DNA of 64,000 bases from JAFAGX01 sp035624215 (GTDB lineage: Bacteria > Acidobacteriota > Terriglobia > Terriglobales > Acidobacteriaceae): NCBI GenBank assembly GCA_035624215.1, contig DASPRY010000191.1, positions 1 through 64,000 on the forward strand, written 5' to 3'. The position numbers were made by a program, and so were the translations under genes. Numbering within the stretch: position 1 is the stretch's first letter; each line of letters begins with the position of its first letter. The notes under the pieces are model-generated. The model was not told where the DNA came from. It searched no databases and saw only the letters and a program-made list of their open reading frames with translations. Shown piece by piece: positions 25,981 to 34,694 of this stretch.

Positions 25981-27837
25981 ATGGGGCACCACAGATTTCA
26001 TCTTTGGTTGGTGTGCGTGGTGGTGGCAGGGCTGTTGTGCTGCGGTCCTCGCTTGCTGTGCCAGGTGCAAGTGGGTGACAACGTACTGCTCAATCTGGAT
26101 GGAAGCATTACCAGCTCCTACGCGGGAGGCTACGGGAACGAAGGTCCTTCCGACCACGGTATTGGCTTTGGGGGAATAGGGAATTTGAACGGGTCGTACT
26201 ACAGTCCTCAATTTCTATCATTCACCGTATCGCCCTTTTACAATCAATCGCGTGACAGCTCCGCCTATAGCGCGATAATGGACAGCTCGGGTGTGATGGC
26301 CGCGACAAATATTTTTGCCGGCAGCAAATTCCCCGGATACGTTAGCTATTCGGACGTGTACAACGCCCAATCGAACTACCAACTTCCAGGGTTGGTGAAC
26401 TTCAAAACCAACGGAAATACTCAGACATTAGGAGTCGGTTGGTCCGTCAATCTCCCGAGTCTTCCGGCCCTTACAATGGGCTACCAGCAAAGTAGCAGCG
26501 ACACGTCGCTTTACGGAATCCCAACCAGTACTCAGAGTGATTTTCATTCGCTTTTTGCTACTGCTAATTACAAGCTGGACGGATTCCAACTCAACGGCGG
26601 GATCCACCATTCCAACGCAAGTGCGCAAATCCCAGAGATTGAAGGGGGGCTGCCAATCGAAACCGCCACTTCCGATACAACCACTTTTAACTTCGGTGTG
26701 TTGCGGGCCGTTGCTTTACAGGGGAGCACCTGGGCCAACTTTACGAGAGAAAGCTCGGACTACGATTCCTTTGGCATCAAAAGTTCGCAAACGGCGGACA
26801 TCGTTTCCGGAGGGCTGAGTCTAAAGCCGACGGATAAACTCAGTACGCAAATCAGCGGCAATTATAATGATAATATTGCCGGTTCCCTGTTTCAGGCCGT
26901 AAACACATCCGGCGTAGTGGTTCCAGTGTCCATCCCCGCAGGGGCATCGCATTCCTGGGAGTTGTTCGGACAGGCGCAGTACTCACTTTTCTCCGGTATG
27001 TACGTGGGAGGAGGCATCTCGCACGAACAGCAACTGTTTCTGGGAACGTCGTATACTTCAACCGCCTACAGCGGTTTTGTAGGCTATGGGCATGACTTGC
27101 TGGGGGGGCGATTCAGCAGCAGCGCAACTGTGACGCGCAGTACCTTGTCAGACACAGGCGAGTCCATGCTGGGCTTTATTACCCTCGCCACCTATATCCG
27201 CACCATCGGCAGGTGGAACGTGGGCGGTTCGTTCGGTTATTCAGAGAACGTGCAGACCATCCTCCTCGCCTATACGAGTTCGGGATATAGCTATTCGCTT
27301 TCTGTGACCCGTCCAGTAGGCAAGCTGATCTGGACGGGATCGGCGAGCGGATCGAGCACCCTCATTACCCAGCAGAACAGTCCTTCCAGCCTCACACAAA
27401 GTTATACGACAGGACTGGCCTCACGCTGGGTGGGTGTAAGTGGCGGGTATTCCAAATCCAGCGGCAGTGGTCTGTTGACGAGTACGGGCATCGCCGTGGT
27501 GCCGCCGGGAGTTCCACCTCAATTGCTACCGACTGCGGTTACGTTCGGAGGCACCTCGTACTCGGTCGGGCTAGGAGGCACGCCAGTTCGGGGATTCACC
27601 CTGAATGGCTCGTTCGTCAAAGCCCAGTATAATACGGCAAATGGGGCCGCAAGCGGGGTGCTCTTCTCGAACAACAGGACCGAGCAAGTCAACGGCTACT
27701 TGCTGTATAAGTTCCGCAAGTTGAATTTCGTCGCGGGCTATAGCAGGCTGCTGCAAGGATTCAGCGCGAGCGGCCTGCCTCCAACCGCGCTCACGAGTTA
27801 CTACGCCGGAATATCCCGATGGTTCAAGTTCTTCTGA
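25981..27837 (+). CDS. Outer-membrane beta-barrel protein of the cytochrome cluster
   Basis: Signal peptide followed by about 590 residues of alternating polar/hydrophobic strands rich in Ser, Gly, Tyr and Thr with short turns (e.g. SWELFGQAQYSLFSGMYVGGGISHEQQLFLGTS split over strands), ending in the Phe-Phe C-terminus typical of BAM-assembled barrels. No CXXCH. It has the size of MtrB/OmbB-type conduit porins (about 20-26 strands), but no detectable signature links it to them. ATG 25981 follows AGGCGG; an in-frame TTG at 25957 overlaps ppiC. Confidence 0.75.
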   Translation: MGHHRFHLWLVCVVVAGLLCCGPRLLCQVQVGDNVLLNLDGSITSSYAGGYGNEGPSDHGIGFGGIGNLNGSYYSPQFLSFTVSPFYNQSRDSSAYSAIMDSSGVMAATNIFAGSKFPGYVSYSDVYNAQSNYQLPGLVNFKTNGNTQTLGVGWSVNLPSLPALTMGYQQSSSDTSLYGIPTSTQSDFHSLFATANYKLDGFQLNGGIHHSNASAQIPEIEGGLPIETATSDTTTFNFGVLRAVALQGSTWANFTRESSDYDSFGIKSSQTADIVSGGLSLKPTDKLSTQISGNYNDNIAGSLFQAVNTSGVVVPVSIPAGASHSWELFGQAQYSLFSGMYVGGGISHEQQLFLGTSYTSTAYSGFVGYGHDLLGGRFSSSATVTRSTLSDTGESMLGFITLATYIRTIGRWNVGGSFGYSENVQTILLAYTSSGYSYSLSVTRPVGKLIWTGSASGSSTLITQQNSPSSLTQSYTTGLASRWVGVSGGYSKSSGSGLLTSTGIAVVPPGVPPQLLPTAVTFGGTSYSVGLGGTPVRGFTLNGSFVKAQYNTANGAASGVLFSNNRTEQVNGYLLYKFRKLNFVAGYSRLLQGFSASGLPPTALTSYYAGISRWFKFF

Positions 27838-27845
27838 GGCCAGCA

Positions 27846-28928
27846 ATGCGGAACAAGAAGAAATGGATCCACGGTTTGCTGGTAACCGGGCTGCTCCTGC
27901 CGTTGCTTCTCTCTTCCCCCACATTTGCAAAGGAGAGTAAGGAACACGCGGTAACTGTGCCGGTGCTGCTGTTGGAGGGTGGCCGGAAGCTTGTTTACGA
28001 GCGGAGCTTCAGCACGGAGAGGGAAGTAAGGCTCAAGCGTGGCTTCTGGAGGACGGTGCTGGATGTAGTAGCGGGTGAGCCGGATTTTCATTTCATGGTC
28101 CGGCCCTTCAGCGTGGTGACAGATTCGCGGCAACGCATAATTGTCACTGATCCGGGGGCTGGCGGAGTGCACATCTTTGATTTCAACGAGCAGAAGTACA
28201 AGTTCATCACGCGAAAAGACAAAAGTAAGGAGGCCATGACGTCCCCGCAATGCGTGACCGTGGATGCGCAGGACAATATTTATGTAACGGATTCGGAGGT
28301 GGGCAAAATCTTTGTCTTCGATGCCAACGGAAACTTTGAGCGGGTTATCGGCAGTCTGAAAGGTGGGGAAGGATATTTTAAGCGGCCCACCGGAATTGCG
28401 GTCGATTCCCAGGCCCAGCGGATTTACGTGACGGACACCTTGCGCAATCAGATTTTTATGCTCGATATGCAGGGAAGCGTTCTGCAGAAGATCGGCAAGA
28501 CCGGCACGGGCGACGGAGAATTCAATTATCCAGCCGAGCTGCGGCTGGACGGCGAAGACTTGATGGTTGTGGACGCCATGAACTTCCGTGTCCAAGTCTT
28601 GGATCGTTCCGGAGGCTTCAAGTACGCAATCGGGCAAATAGGGGAGGGGCTGGGCCAGATGTTTCGCCCGAAGGGAATCGGTCTCGATTCCGAGGGGCAT
28701 CTCTACATGGTTGAAGGGCTGAGCGGCCTTGTCCAGGTTTTTGACCGCCAAGGACGACTGCTGTACTACTTCGGGGGGAAGGGCACAGGGCTGGGACAAT
28801 TTCAGTTGGCCGCCGGCTTGTTTATCGATCGAAATGATCGCGTGTTTGTGGTTGATTCGTACAATCGTCGGGTTCAGGTTTTCCGTTACTTCGGGCTGGG
28901 TAAGCAGGCCGAAGGAGTTGCGCATTGA
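27846..28928 (+). CDS. Secreted NHL-repeat beta-propeller, cluster copy 2
   Basis: Signal peptide (GLLVTGLLLPLLLSSPTFA) and about six NHL repeats (SPQCVTVDAQDNIYVTDSEVG, RPTGIAVDSQAQRIYVTD, RPKGIGLDSEGHLYMVEG). It starts 8 bases after the barrel stop. Its TGA overlaps the TTG start of the next cytochrome by 4 bases, so the two are coupled. Likely an envelope docking or assembly partner for the cytochromes. Confidence 0.88.
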   Translation: MRNKKKWIHGLLVTGLLLPLLLSSPTFAKESKEHAVTVPVLLLEGGRKLVYERSFSTEREVRLKRGFWRTVLDVVAGEPDFHFMVRPFSVVTDSRQRIIVTDPGAGGVHIFDFNEQKYKFITRKDKSKEAMTSPQCVTVDAQDNIYVTDSEVGKIFVFDANGNFERVIGSLKGGEGYFKRPTGIAVDSQAQRIYVTDTLRNQIFMLDMQGSVLQKIGKTGTGDGEFNYPAELRLDGEDLMVVDAMNFRVQVLDRSGGFKYAIGQIGEGLGQMFRPKGIGLDSEGHLYMVEGLSGLVQVFDRQGRLLYYFGGKGTGLGQFQLAAGLFIDRNDRVFVVDSYNRRVQVFRYFGLGKQAEGVAH

Positions 28929-31111
28929 GGGCCAAACACTTAGTAGGCGTAATCATAATGTTGACTGCCGGCACCATGCTGGCGCAAGACGTCATAGGCT
29001 CGCATGACCTGTCACCTGCCGGTACGTCGCCGATTAAAGGCGGTTTGTCTGGTTCCTGCTTCTACTGCCATGCTCCGCACTCCGGCTTGAATGGCAAGCC
29101 CGGGCTCGCTCAAATGCCACTGTGGAACACACAGCTTTCGAGCGTGCCCTCGTACACGGTGTACAGCAGTACGACAATGGTCAACCAGAACAACCCTTCC
29201 CCGCCTCTGGGTACGGACAGCACCCTCTGTCTCAGTTGCCATGATGGAACGGTGGCTGGCTCGCCGGGAGCCCTCGTCGCTTATGGCCGAATTCCGATGA
29301 GCGGGAAGATGAACTCCTCGGACGTATTTGGAACAAACCTTTCGGGTATACATCCATTCAGTTTTTATCTTCCGCTAAAGCCAGCTACTGACCTCGTTCC
29401 CTCATTGACCGCCATCCCGCCCTCCACGGCCGATCAGACTGGCGCGGTTCGGCTCATCAACGGTAACGTCGAGTGCGGCAGTTGCCATAATCCGCACGTG
29501 CAGAACATCGACCCAAACAATTCGAATTTCCTCGCAATAAACAATGCAAATAGCACCCTCTGTCTTGCCTGCCACAACACTCAGACTCCCTCAGGATCGG
29601 GCATGGGTCTTACAAACGTAGCAGAGTCAAGCCATGTCACGCTTGCCGCAGCTGACTCCTCCGAATTGATCGCGAACCGTGCGAACTACCGGAACCTGCT
29701 GAGGGTTGGTGTACAGCCTGAACAGTCCGTACAATCGTCTTCGCGTGAGTCATCTATGGGCGGATGGGACGGGGAAGCGACACTGAAGATGGTAGAAGCG
29801 CGATCGACCAGCAGCTCAACGACGAATAGGGCGAACCCGCTTGCAGGATGGTCCACCAGCATCCATGCCACCGCAACCAACAAGGTGGCAAGGGCACCCG
29901 TTGAAATCAGCTCTGCAGTTTCAGTCAATGCAAAACAGATGTCTTTGGGGCCTTACGGCACAGTCGCAAGGAATGGCTGTTCGTCCTGCCACGCGCCGCA
30001 TAACGGTCAAGGGGGAGATGCGTTGCTTCTGGGGCCGAGCGACCTTGCGTGCATCAGCTGCCATAATAACTCGTCAAATGTATCCCCCGCTGCCCCGAAT
30101 ATTTACGCCGAGATGACATTGCCGAAGATCGCACATTCCATCACGGCAGCTGAGGGCGACAATGCGCATTTTCCCAACGAAAGTGCCGTGCTGAATCGCA
30201 ACCGACACGCCACATGCGTCGACTGCCATAATCCGCACTCGTCCAAGCAGGTCGTGGCCTTCCCCGCTGCGCCCATTCTACGTCCTTCTCAGGGCCGTGT
30301 TGTTGGTATTAGTGCAACCGACAGTGTGACCGTGCTCAGCCCAGCAGTCAACCAATATGAAAATTGTTTGCGCTGCCATGGGAACAGCACAGGTAAGCAA
30401 GCGAGGACCAATTTTGGCTATTTGCCCGTACGGTTGGCTTCAGGGGGCGATCCTCTGAATGTTATTCCGCAATTCGGCACGACTGCGATCTCGCGTCATC
30501 CCGTGATGCGTGATCGTACAAGCCCATTTCCGCAGCCCAGCCTCCGTCCTAGCATGCTGAACCTTGATGGCAGGACGCAGGGGCGCAGCATGGGCAGCCG
30601 CATCCTGTGCACGGACTGCCACAATAGTGACGACAATCGCGAGTTTGGCGGGAACGGACCGAATGGGCCGCACGGCTCAAGGTTTGTACACATCTTGGAG
30701 CGTCGATACGAGTTCAGTCAAGCACTGGTTCCCGGCGCTTTCATCACGAACCCGTTGCCAAATCCAAGTTTAAGCGCCGAGGGCGGCGCAAGCGGCAGTC
30801 CCTATGCTTTGTGTGCCAAGTGCCACGATCTCACGCTCATCCTGAATAACAGCAGTTTCAGCGAACACGCACGGCATGTTAAGCAGGACGGATTCTCCTG
30901 CTCGGTATGCCACACAGCCCACGGGATGGGAGGGCAAATGGCCACGGTTTCAGGAGAGCGGATGGTGAACTTCGACGTAAACGTGGTCGCCCCGAACGGC
31001 ACGATCCCGATCTCCTATCAAAGAGCTACGAATTCTTGCAGTCTGACCTGTCATGGCCATGCCCATAACTTGGTGGGAACTCCTGCTACCGGGCGAATCC
31101 GAAGCAAATGA
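28925..31111 (+). CDS. Large secreted multihaem cytochrome with 11 CXXCH and one CX3CH
   Basis: 728 residues with signal peptide (HLVGVIIMLTAGTMLA-Q). Haem motifs in order: CFYCH, CLSCH, CGSCH, CLACH, CSSCH, CISCH, CVDCH, CLRCH, CTDCH, CAKCH, CSVCH and the atypical C-SLT-CH at residues 705-710. Several are followed by APH, NPH or TAH distal ligands as in doubled-CXXCH proteins. A Ser/Thr/Asn-rich spacer of about 115 residues without haems (about 215-345) divides it in two. TTG start at 28925 has GAAGGAG 7 bases upstream. Probable outer-surface cytochrome of the conduit. Confidence 0.9.
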   Translation: MRAKHLVGVIIMLTAGTMLAQDVIGSHDLSPAGTSPIKGGLSGSCFYCHAPHSGLNGKPGLAQMPLWNTQLSSVPSYTVYSSTTMVNQNNPSPPLGTDSTLCLSCHDGTVAGSPGALVAYGRIPMSGKMNSSDVFGTNLSGIHPFSFYLPLKPATDLVPSLTAIPPSTADQTGAVRLINGNVECGSCHNPHVQNIDPNNSNFLAINNANSTLCLACHNTQTPSGSGMGLTNVAESSHVTLAAADSSELIANRANYRNLLRVGVQPEQSVQSSSRESSMGGWDGEATLKMVEARSTSSSTTNRANPLAGWSTSIHATATNKVARAPVEISSAVSVNAKQMSLGPYGTVARNGCSSCHAPHNGQGGDALLLGPSDLACISCHNNSSNVSPAAPNIYAEMTLPKIAHSITAAEGDNAHFPNESAVLNRNRHATCVDCHNPHSSKQVVAFPAAPILRPSQGRVVGISATDSVTVLSPAVNQYENCLRCHGNSTGKQARTNFGYLPVRLASGGDPLNVIPQFGTTAISRHPVMRDRTSPFPQPSLRPSMLNLDGRTQGRSMGSRILCTDCHNSDDNREFGGNGPNGPHGSRFVHILERRYEFSQALVPGAFITNPLPNPSLSAEGGASGSPYALCAKCHDLTLILNNSSFSEHARHVKQDGFSCSVCHTAHGMGGQMATVSGERMVNFDVNVVAPNGTIPISYQRATNSCSLTCHGHAHNLVGTPATGRIRSK

Positions 31112-31362
31112 AGCTAGCGCGATAGATGTGAGTCGATGTTGGTCGCGCGAGCATCCCGAAATGTGTAGTGAGTTCGCCCGCCATGAAAAGCTGTTTCCTG
31201 GTGGAGCGTACAAGAACTTGTAGACGAATCCTACTGGCACCCTATGTGCGGCCTTCACGATAGTAGAGCCAAGCAATCTGCAACCAAAGGTCGGCGGTGT
31301 CTGGAAGAAGACGCGCGGCCTCTCTTCATACGAAATGACGCGACGGGTCGTCCGTTACAGCA

Positions 31363-32028
31363 CTATTGTTTGGGCGCTGTTTGAGGCTTTAGGGTCGAAT
31401 GTTTTTTTGCTTGGGCTATCAGATCCAACACTTTCTCTTTATTCTCGTAGTTCGGATTTGTTTCCAAGAGTTTCTGCCAGGCTGCAACTGCTCCATTGAT
31501 GTCCATTTTGCCTTGCCACTTCACTACGCCTAGGTTGAATAGCGTATTGCTTTTGTTGGGCTCATAAGCGAGGGCCTTGTTGAACTCTGCAATAGCCGTA
31601 TCCGCATCGCCCGTGTACCAAATGGCGGTCGCAAAATCGGTCCTTACGCCCGCATCCTCGGGTCTCACATTCAAGGATTGTCTGTAGTAGTCTATTGCAT
31701 TTGGATATTGCTGCGTGTCGTAGTAGATATTGCCGATTCTCGCCAGCAAATCAGCGTTGACGGGGTCTGATTTCAGCTGCACCAGCAAAGGGGCGGCCTG
31801 CGCGTCCGCCATTATCTTCATTTGTTGTGGCGATGCCTGCTCACCCGTCCCGATACTTTGAGCGTCCTGCGCAGAACTGGTCGCCTGGGCTGTCCCTACG
31901 ACTGCAGCGGATTGGGAACCTCGCAGAAACCATCCACCTGCAATACCCGCTAACAAGCAGATTATGATCAGAGTGTATGCTTGGCCGTTGGTCCAAGTAG
32001 ATGCAGCCGATTTATTTTTGTGAGACAT
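31363..32028 (-). CDS. Membrane-anchored TPR protein (CcmI/NrfG-like), copy 2
   Basis: 221 residues: N-terminal TM anchor (YTLIIICLLAGIAGGWFL), Ala/Gln/Ser-rich linker, then three to four TPRs (LLARIGNIYYDTQQYPNAIDYYRQSL, ADTAIAEFNKALAYEPNKSNTLFNLGVVKWQGK). Resembles apocytochrome-binding TPR domains of CcmI/NrfG, but ResBC is the maturation system here, so the role is inferred. 6 bases downstream of its paralogue. Confidence 0.82.
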   Translation of the reverse strand: MSHKNKSAASTWTNGQAYTLIIICLLAGIAGGWFLRGSQSAAVVGTAQATSSAQDAQSIGTGEQASPQQMKIMADAQAAPLLVQLKSDPVNADLLARIGNIYYDTQQYPNAIDYYRQSLNVRPEDAGVRTDFATAIWYTGDADTAIAEFNKALAYEPNKSNTLFNLGVVKWQGKMDINGAVAAWQKLLETNPNYENKEKVLDLIAQAKKHSTLKPQTAPKQ

Positions 32029-32034
32029 TTTCCG

Positions 32035-32682
32035 TTACTCCTTAAACTTATTCCTGGCTCCCGGTAAGCCGCCATTCTGGCTAGCATCGGTGATCAACCT
32101 CTCTACCTGGTCTTTTTTCTGATCCTCAAGATTGGGATTCAACTTCAGTAACAGCTTCCATGCCATCACTGCACCCTCGGCATCTTTCTTCCCTTGCCAA
32201 CGAATCATGCCTAGATTGAACAAGGAATTGGCATTCCTTGGATCATCTTTTAGAGACTGCTCAAGTTGCTTGAGCGCTCCATCCACGTCGCCTGTGTAGT
32301 ACAGGCATGAGGCCATTTCGTTGCGGATCATGACGTTCTTTGGATCCAGTGCTAAGGACTTGTTATAGTAATCGGCGGCATCCGTGAATTGATGGGTCGA
32401 CTCGTAGATTCTGCCGATCTGGACCAGCAGACCGGCGTTCTTGGGATCGGTCTGCAACTTGGCGAGGAGCGGCGCCGCCTGTTTGTCGGCCGTCCGCTTC
32501 ATTTGTTCCAGGGTGGGGGCTGCGCTGGTGTTCGGCATAGCCTGCGACTGCGGAGCTGACGCCGCAGGCGAAGGCAATCCGGATTCGTGAAAAAGATATC
32601 CAAGCGTTACGCCCAATGCCAGGCAAATTGCCGCGCTGACATACACCTGTCGCGTATTCCAACCTGAGGCTGTTTCAGTCAT
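32035..32682 (-). CDS. Membrane-anchored TPR protein (CcmI/NrfG-like), copy 1
   Basis: 215 residues with the same build as the downstream gene: TM anchor (VYVSAAICLALGVTLGYLF), linker, and TPRs sharing blocks such as YTGDxDxA, NSLFNLGMIRWQGKKDAEGAV and LLLKLNPNLE. Tandem duplication is evident. The start lies 84 bases from the CRP/FNR-type palindrome at 32766, so the pair is probably co-regulated with the rest of the cluster. Confidence 0.83.
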   Translation of the reverse strand: MTETASGWNTRQVYVSAAICLALGVTLGYLFHESGLPSPAASAPQSQAMPNTSAAPTLEQMKRTADKQAAPLLAKLQTDPKNAGLLVQIGRIYESTHQFTDAADYYNKSLALDPKNVMIRNEMASCLYYTGDVDGALKQLEQSLKDDPRNANSLFNLGMIRWQGKKDAEGAVMAWKLLLKLNPNLEDQKKDQVERLITDASQNGGLPGARNKFKE

Positions 32683-32765
32683 TTCCTTCCTTGCAGTCGG
32701 ACCAAACCGTTCCGCACGGGTCTACTAAGTACCTACTCCATGTAACGGCACCGATGTTCCAACCC

Positions 32766-32785
32766 GATGTGATGGAAATCACATC
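32766..32785. promoter_or_regulatory. CRP/FNR-family binding site (second copy)
   Basis: GATGTGAT-GGAA-ATCACATC, a perfect 8-4-8 palindrome whose core TGTGAT-N4-ATCACA is the same as at 20746-20761. It sits midway between divergent starts at 32682 and 32873 (84 and 88 bases), the normal position for a shared activator site. Confidence 0.75.
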
Positions 32786-32872
32786 AAGCAGTGACTGGGA
32801 ACACGGGGGTCCGGAGACTGTTTTCTCTACTGTTCAAACTGGACCTGGTTAGATATTTCTGAGGAGCGCAAC

Positions 32873-34255
32873 ATGGCAAGAATTCGAAGCCAGCTCACAC
32901 TAGCGTTCCTCGTCGCGTTTTGCGTGTCGTCTTTCGGCCAGGCAAAACCGAGAACCAGGTTCATTTCACTCAACTCCGCACGAGAGATATTGAATGCTAT
33001 GAGCAACTCGTTGCCGCGCGATCTTGGCAGCGTTGAGGCTCTGGATGGCGCAAAGTGGTCCGCGTGGGTCGAGCGTCAAGATCGCGAAATTCGTAACCGC
33101 CTCGATCGTGGCACCGAAGATACCCTCACCAATTTGCTGCGTTTCGGTGTCACTTTCACCAAAGAATACCGAATTGATGACGAATACTTGGTCCATTACG
33201 GCAACAGTTCCCTGGTCAACTCCTTCGCCGAGAATCGGGCCAATGATCTGATCCGCGCACTTACGTTGCCCGACCCTCCCGAAGGCCTGGCAGACATGCG
33301 CGCCTTTCTCGAAAAGGAGGGATTTTCGCTGGAGACCCCGCGAGCACGCGCGAAGGTGAAAACATATCTCCTCACGAATCTGGCCCGAATCCGAGATGAC
33401 TTTCTCCGGTATCGGGCGCAGACCAAAGATGAGAGAAGGTTCCAGCTGTTCCAGGATCGTGGCATCTCTCTCGATACGAACCTGTGGCCTGATTACCTGA
33501 TTGACCGGACCATGCGCGGCATGATGGAAAAGGGCTTACTCAAGCCTGGCAGTGTGCAGCGTGTTGCCATTATCGGGCCGGGGCTGGACTTCGCAAACAA
33601 AGAGGCGGGTAACGATTTCTATCCGCCACAAACGATTCAGCCTTTTGCAGTCTTGGATTCACTTATCAAGCTCGGGCTCGCCAAGTCCACCATGGTGGAG
33701 GTGTATACACTTGATATCAGTCCGGAGGTGAATGTGCACATCGAGCGTTGGCTAGATAAAGCGGCACACGGTAACAGCTACGTGGTACAACTCCCCTGGA
33801 ATTCAGAGCGGCCGTTGAGTAACGAGTACCGCGCGAAATTCATCTCATATTGGGAGAACCTCGGCAGCGATATCGGCCAATCGGTTACACCCATTCCCGT
33901 ACCCCCGCTCGCCAGTGCAACCCAGACTCGAGCCGTAAAGATACGGCCAGAAATTGTCCAGAAAATCACGCCTCTGGACCTGAATGTCGTGTATCAGCAA
34001 CTCGACCTTGAACCCAACTCCGATTTCGACATAGTGGTCGGAACAAACATTTTTCTTTACTACGGTCCCTTTGAGCAGAGCCTTGCCCGCAGAAATATCG
34101 CGGCCATGCTGAAACCCGGTGGATACCTGCTCTCGAATGACAAGTTGCCGGACACGGTCCCGTCCGGCCTGAGTAATGTGCAGGAGACGACCATCACCAT
34201 GTCAGCCGATCCACTCGTGACCGACCTGATGATTTGCTATCGTCGCCTGAATTAG
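32873..34255 (+). CDS. Exported protein with class I methyltransferase-like C-terminal domain
   Basis: 460 residues. A signal peptide (LTLAFLVAFCVSSFG) is followed by a helical region and, from about residue 225, a Rossmann-like pattern: VAIIGPGLDFA (glycine loop), VEVYTLDISPEV (acidic end of strand 2), FDIVVGTNIFLYYGPFEQSLARRNIAAMLKPGGYLLSND, the CheR-like strand-4/5 layout. An exported SAM-dependent enzyme would be unusual because SAM is cytoplasmic, so the fold may have lost or changed its function. Divergent from the TPR pair across the CRP-type site. Confidence 0.7.
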   Translation: MARIRSQLTLAFLVAFCVSSFGQAKPRTRFISLNSAREILNAMSNSLPRDLGSVEALDGAKWSAWVERQDREIRNRLDRGTEDTLTNLLRFGVTFTKEYRIDDEYLVHYGNSSLVNSFAENRANDLIRALTLPDPPEGLADMRAFLEKEGFSLETPRARAKVKTYLLTNLARIRDDFLRYRAQTKDERRFQLFQDRGISLDTNLWPDYLIDRTMRGMMEKGLLKPGSVQRVAIIGPGLDFANKEAGNDFYPPQTIQPFAVLDSLIKLGLAKSTMVEVYTLDISPEVNVHIERWLDKAAHGNSYVVQLPWNSERPLSNEYRAKFISYWENLGSDIGQSVTPIPVPPLASATQTRAVKIRPEIVQKITPLDLNVVYQQLDLEPNSDFDIVVGTNIFLYYGPFEQSLARRNIAAMLKPGGYLLSNDKLPDTVPSGLSNVQETTITMSADPLVTDLMICYRRLN

Positions 34256-34257
34256 GA

Positions 34258-34455
34258 TCATTCCGGCGGCTCGATGGTTAGTTCTGCCAAAGCCGCGTAT
34301 ATCGAAGCAGGAAACGTGCGCTCGCCTTCAAGGTGAAACGGGTACCCGGCAAGCAGGTTCGCTCGAATCATGCAGTCTTCGTCTGCGTCCGCCGAAGTGA
34401 ACTGCATGTGTCTAGCTAATACGCAAGCAATGTTTCGGGCAATCTCTTCCTGCAT
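34258..34455 (-). CDS. Small hypothetical protein
   Basis: 65 residues from ATG 34455, with AGAGGA 8 bases upstream. Acidic, no TM segment, no recognised domain. The stop abuts that of the convergent gene at 34255. The longer frame to 34503 has no ribosome site. Coding status rests on the ribosome site and position only. Confidence 0.45.
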   Translation of the reverse strand: MQEEIARNIACVLARHMQFTSADADEDCMIRANLLAGYPFHLEGERTFPASIYAALAELTIEPPE

Positions 34456-34694
34456 TGCAAGAAATCCTCTTTTCTTTGATATAGCTCTCCTTTGGCGGCG
34501 CACGGCTGCAGAGTGCTTCGCCAGAGGATGTGGGAGGGAAACCCACCGGTTAGGACGTGCTCAAGCATCCGGTTTGTTCTATCCCGCTGCGTGTTTATGA
34601 ATTGCCGCGTGGCATCCAGCACAGAGCACACAATCGTCCACCAGCTGCTTAGCCCGCCTCCATACTTTGAAGCATCACAAAGAGGGCATTTATC

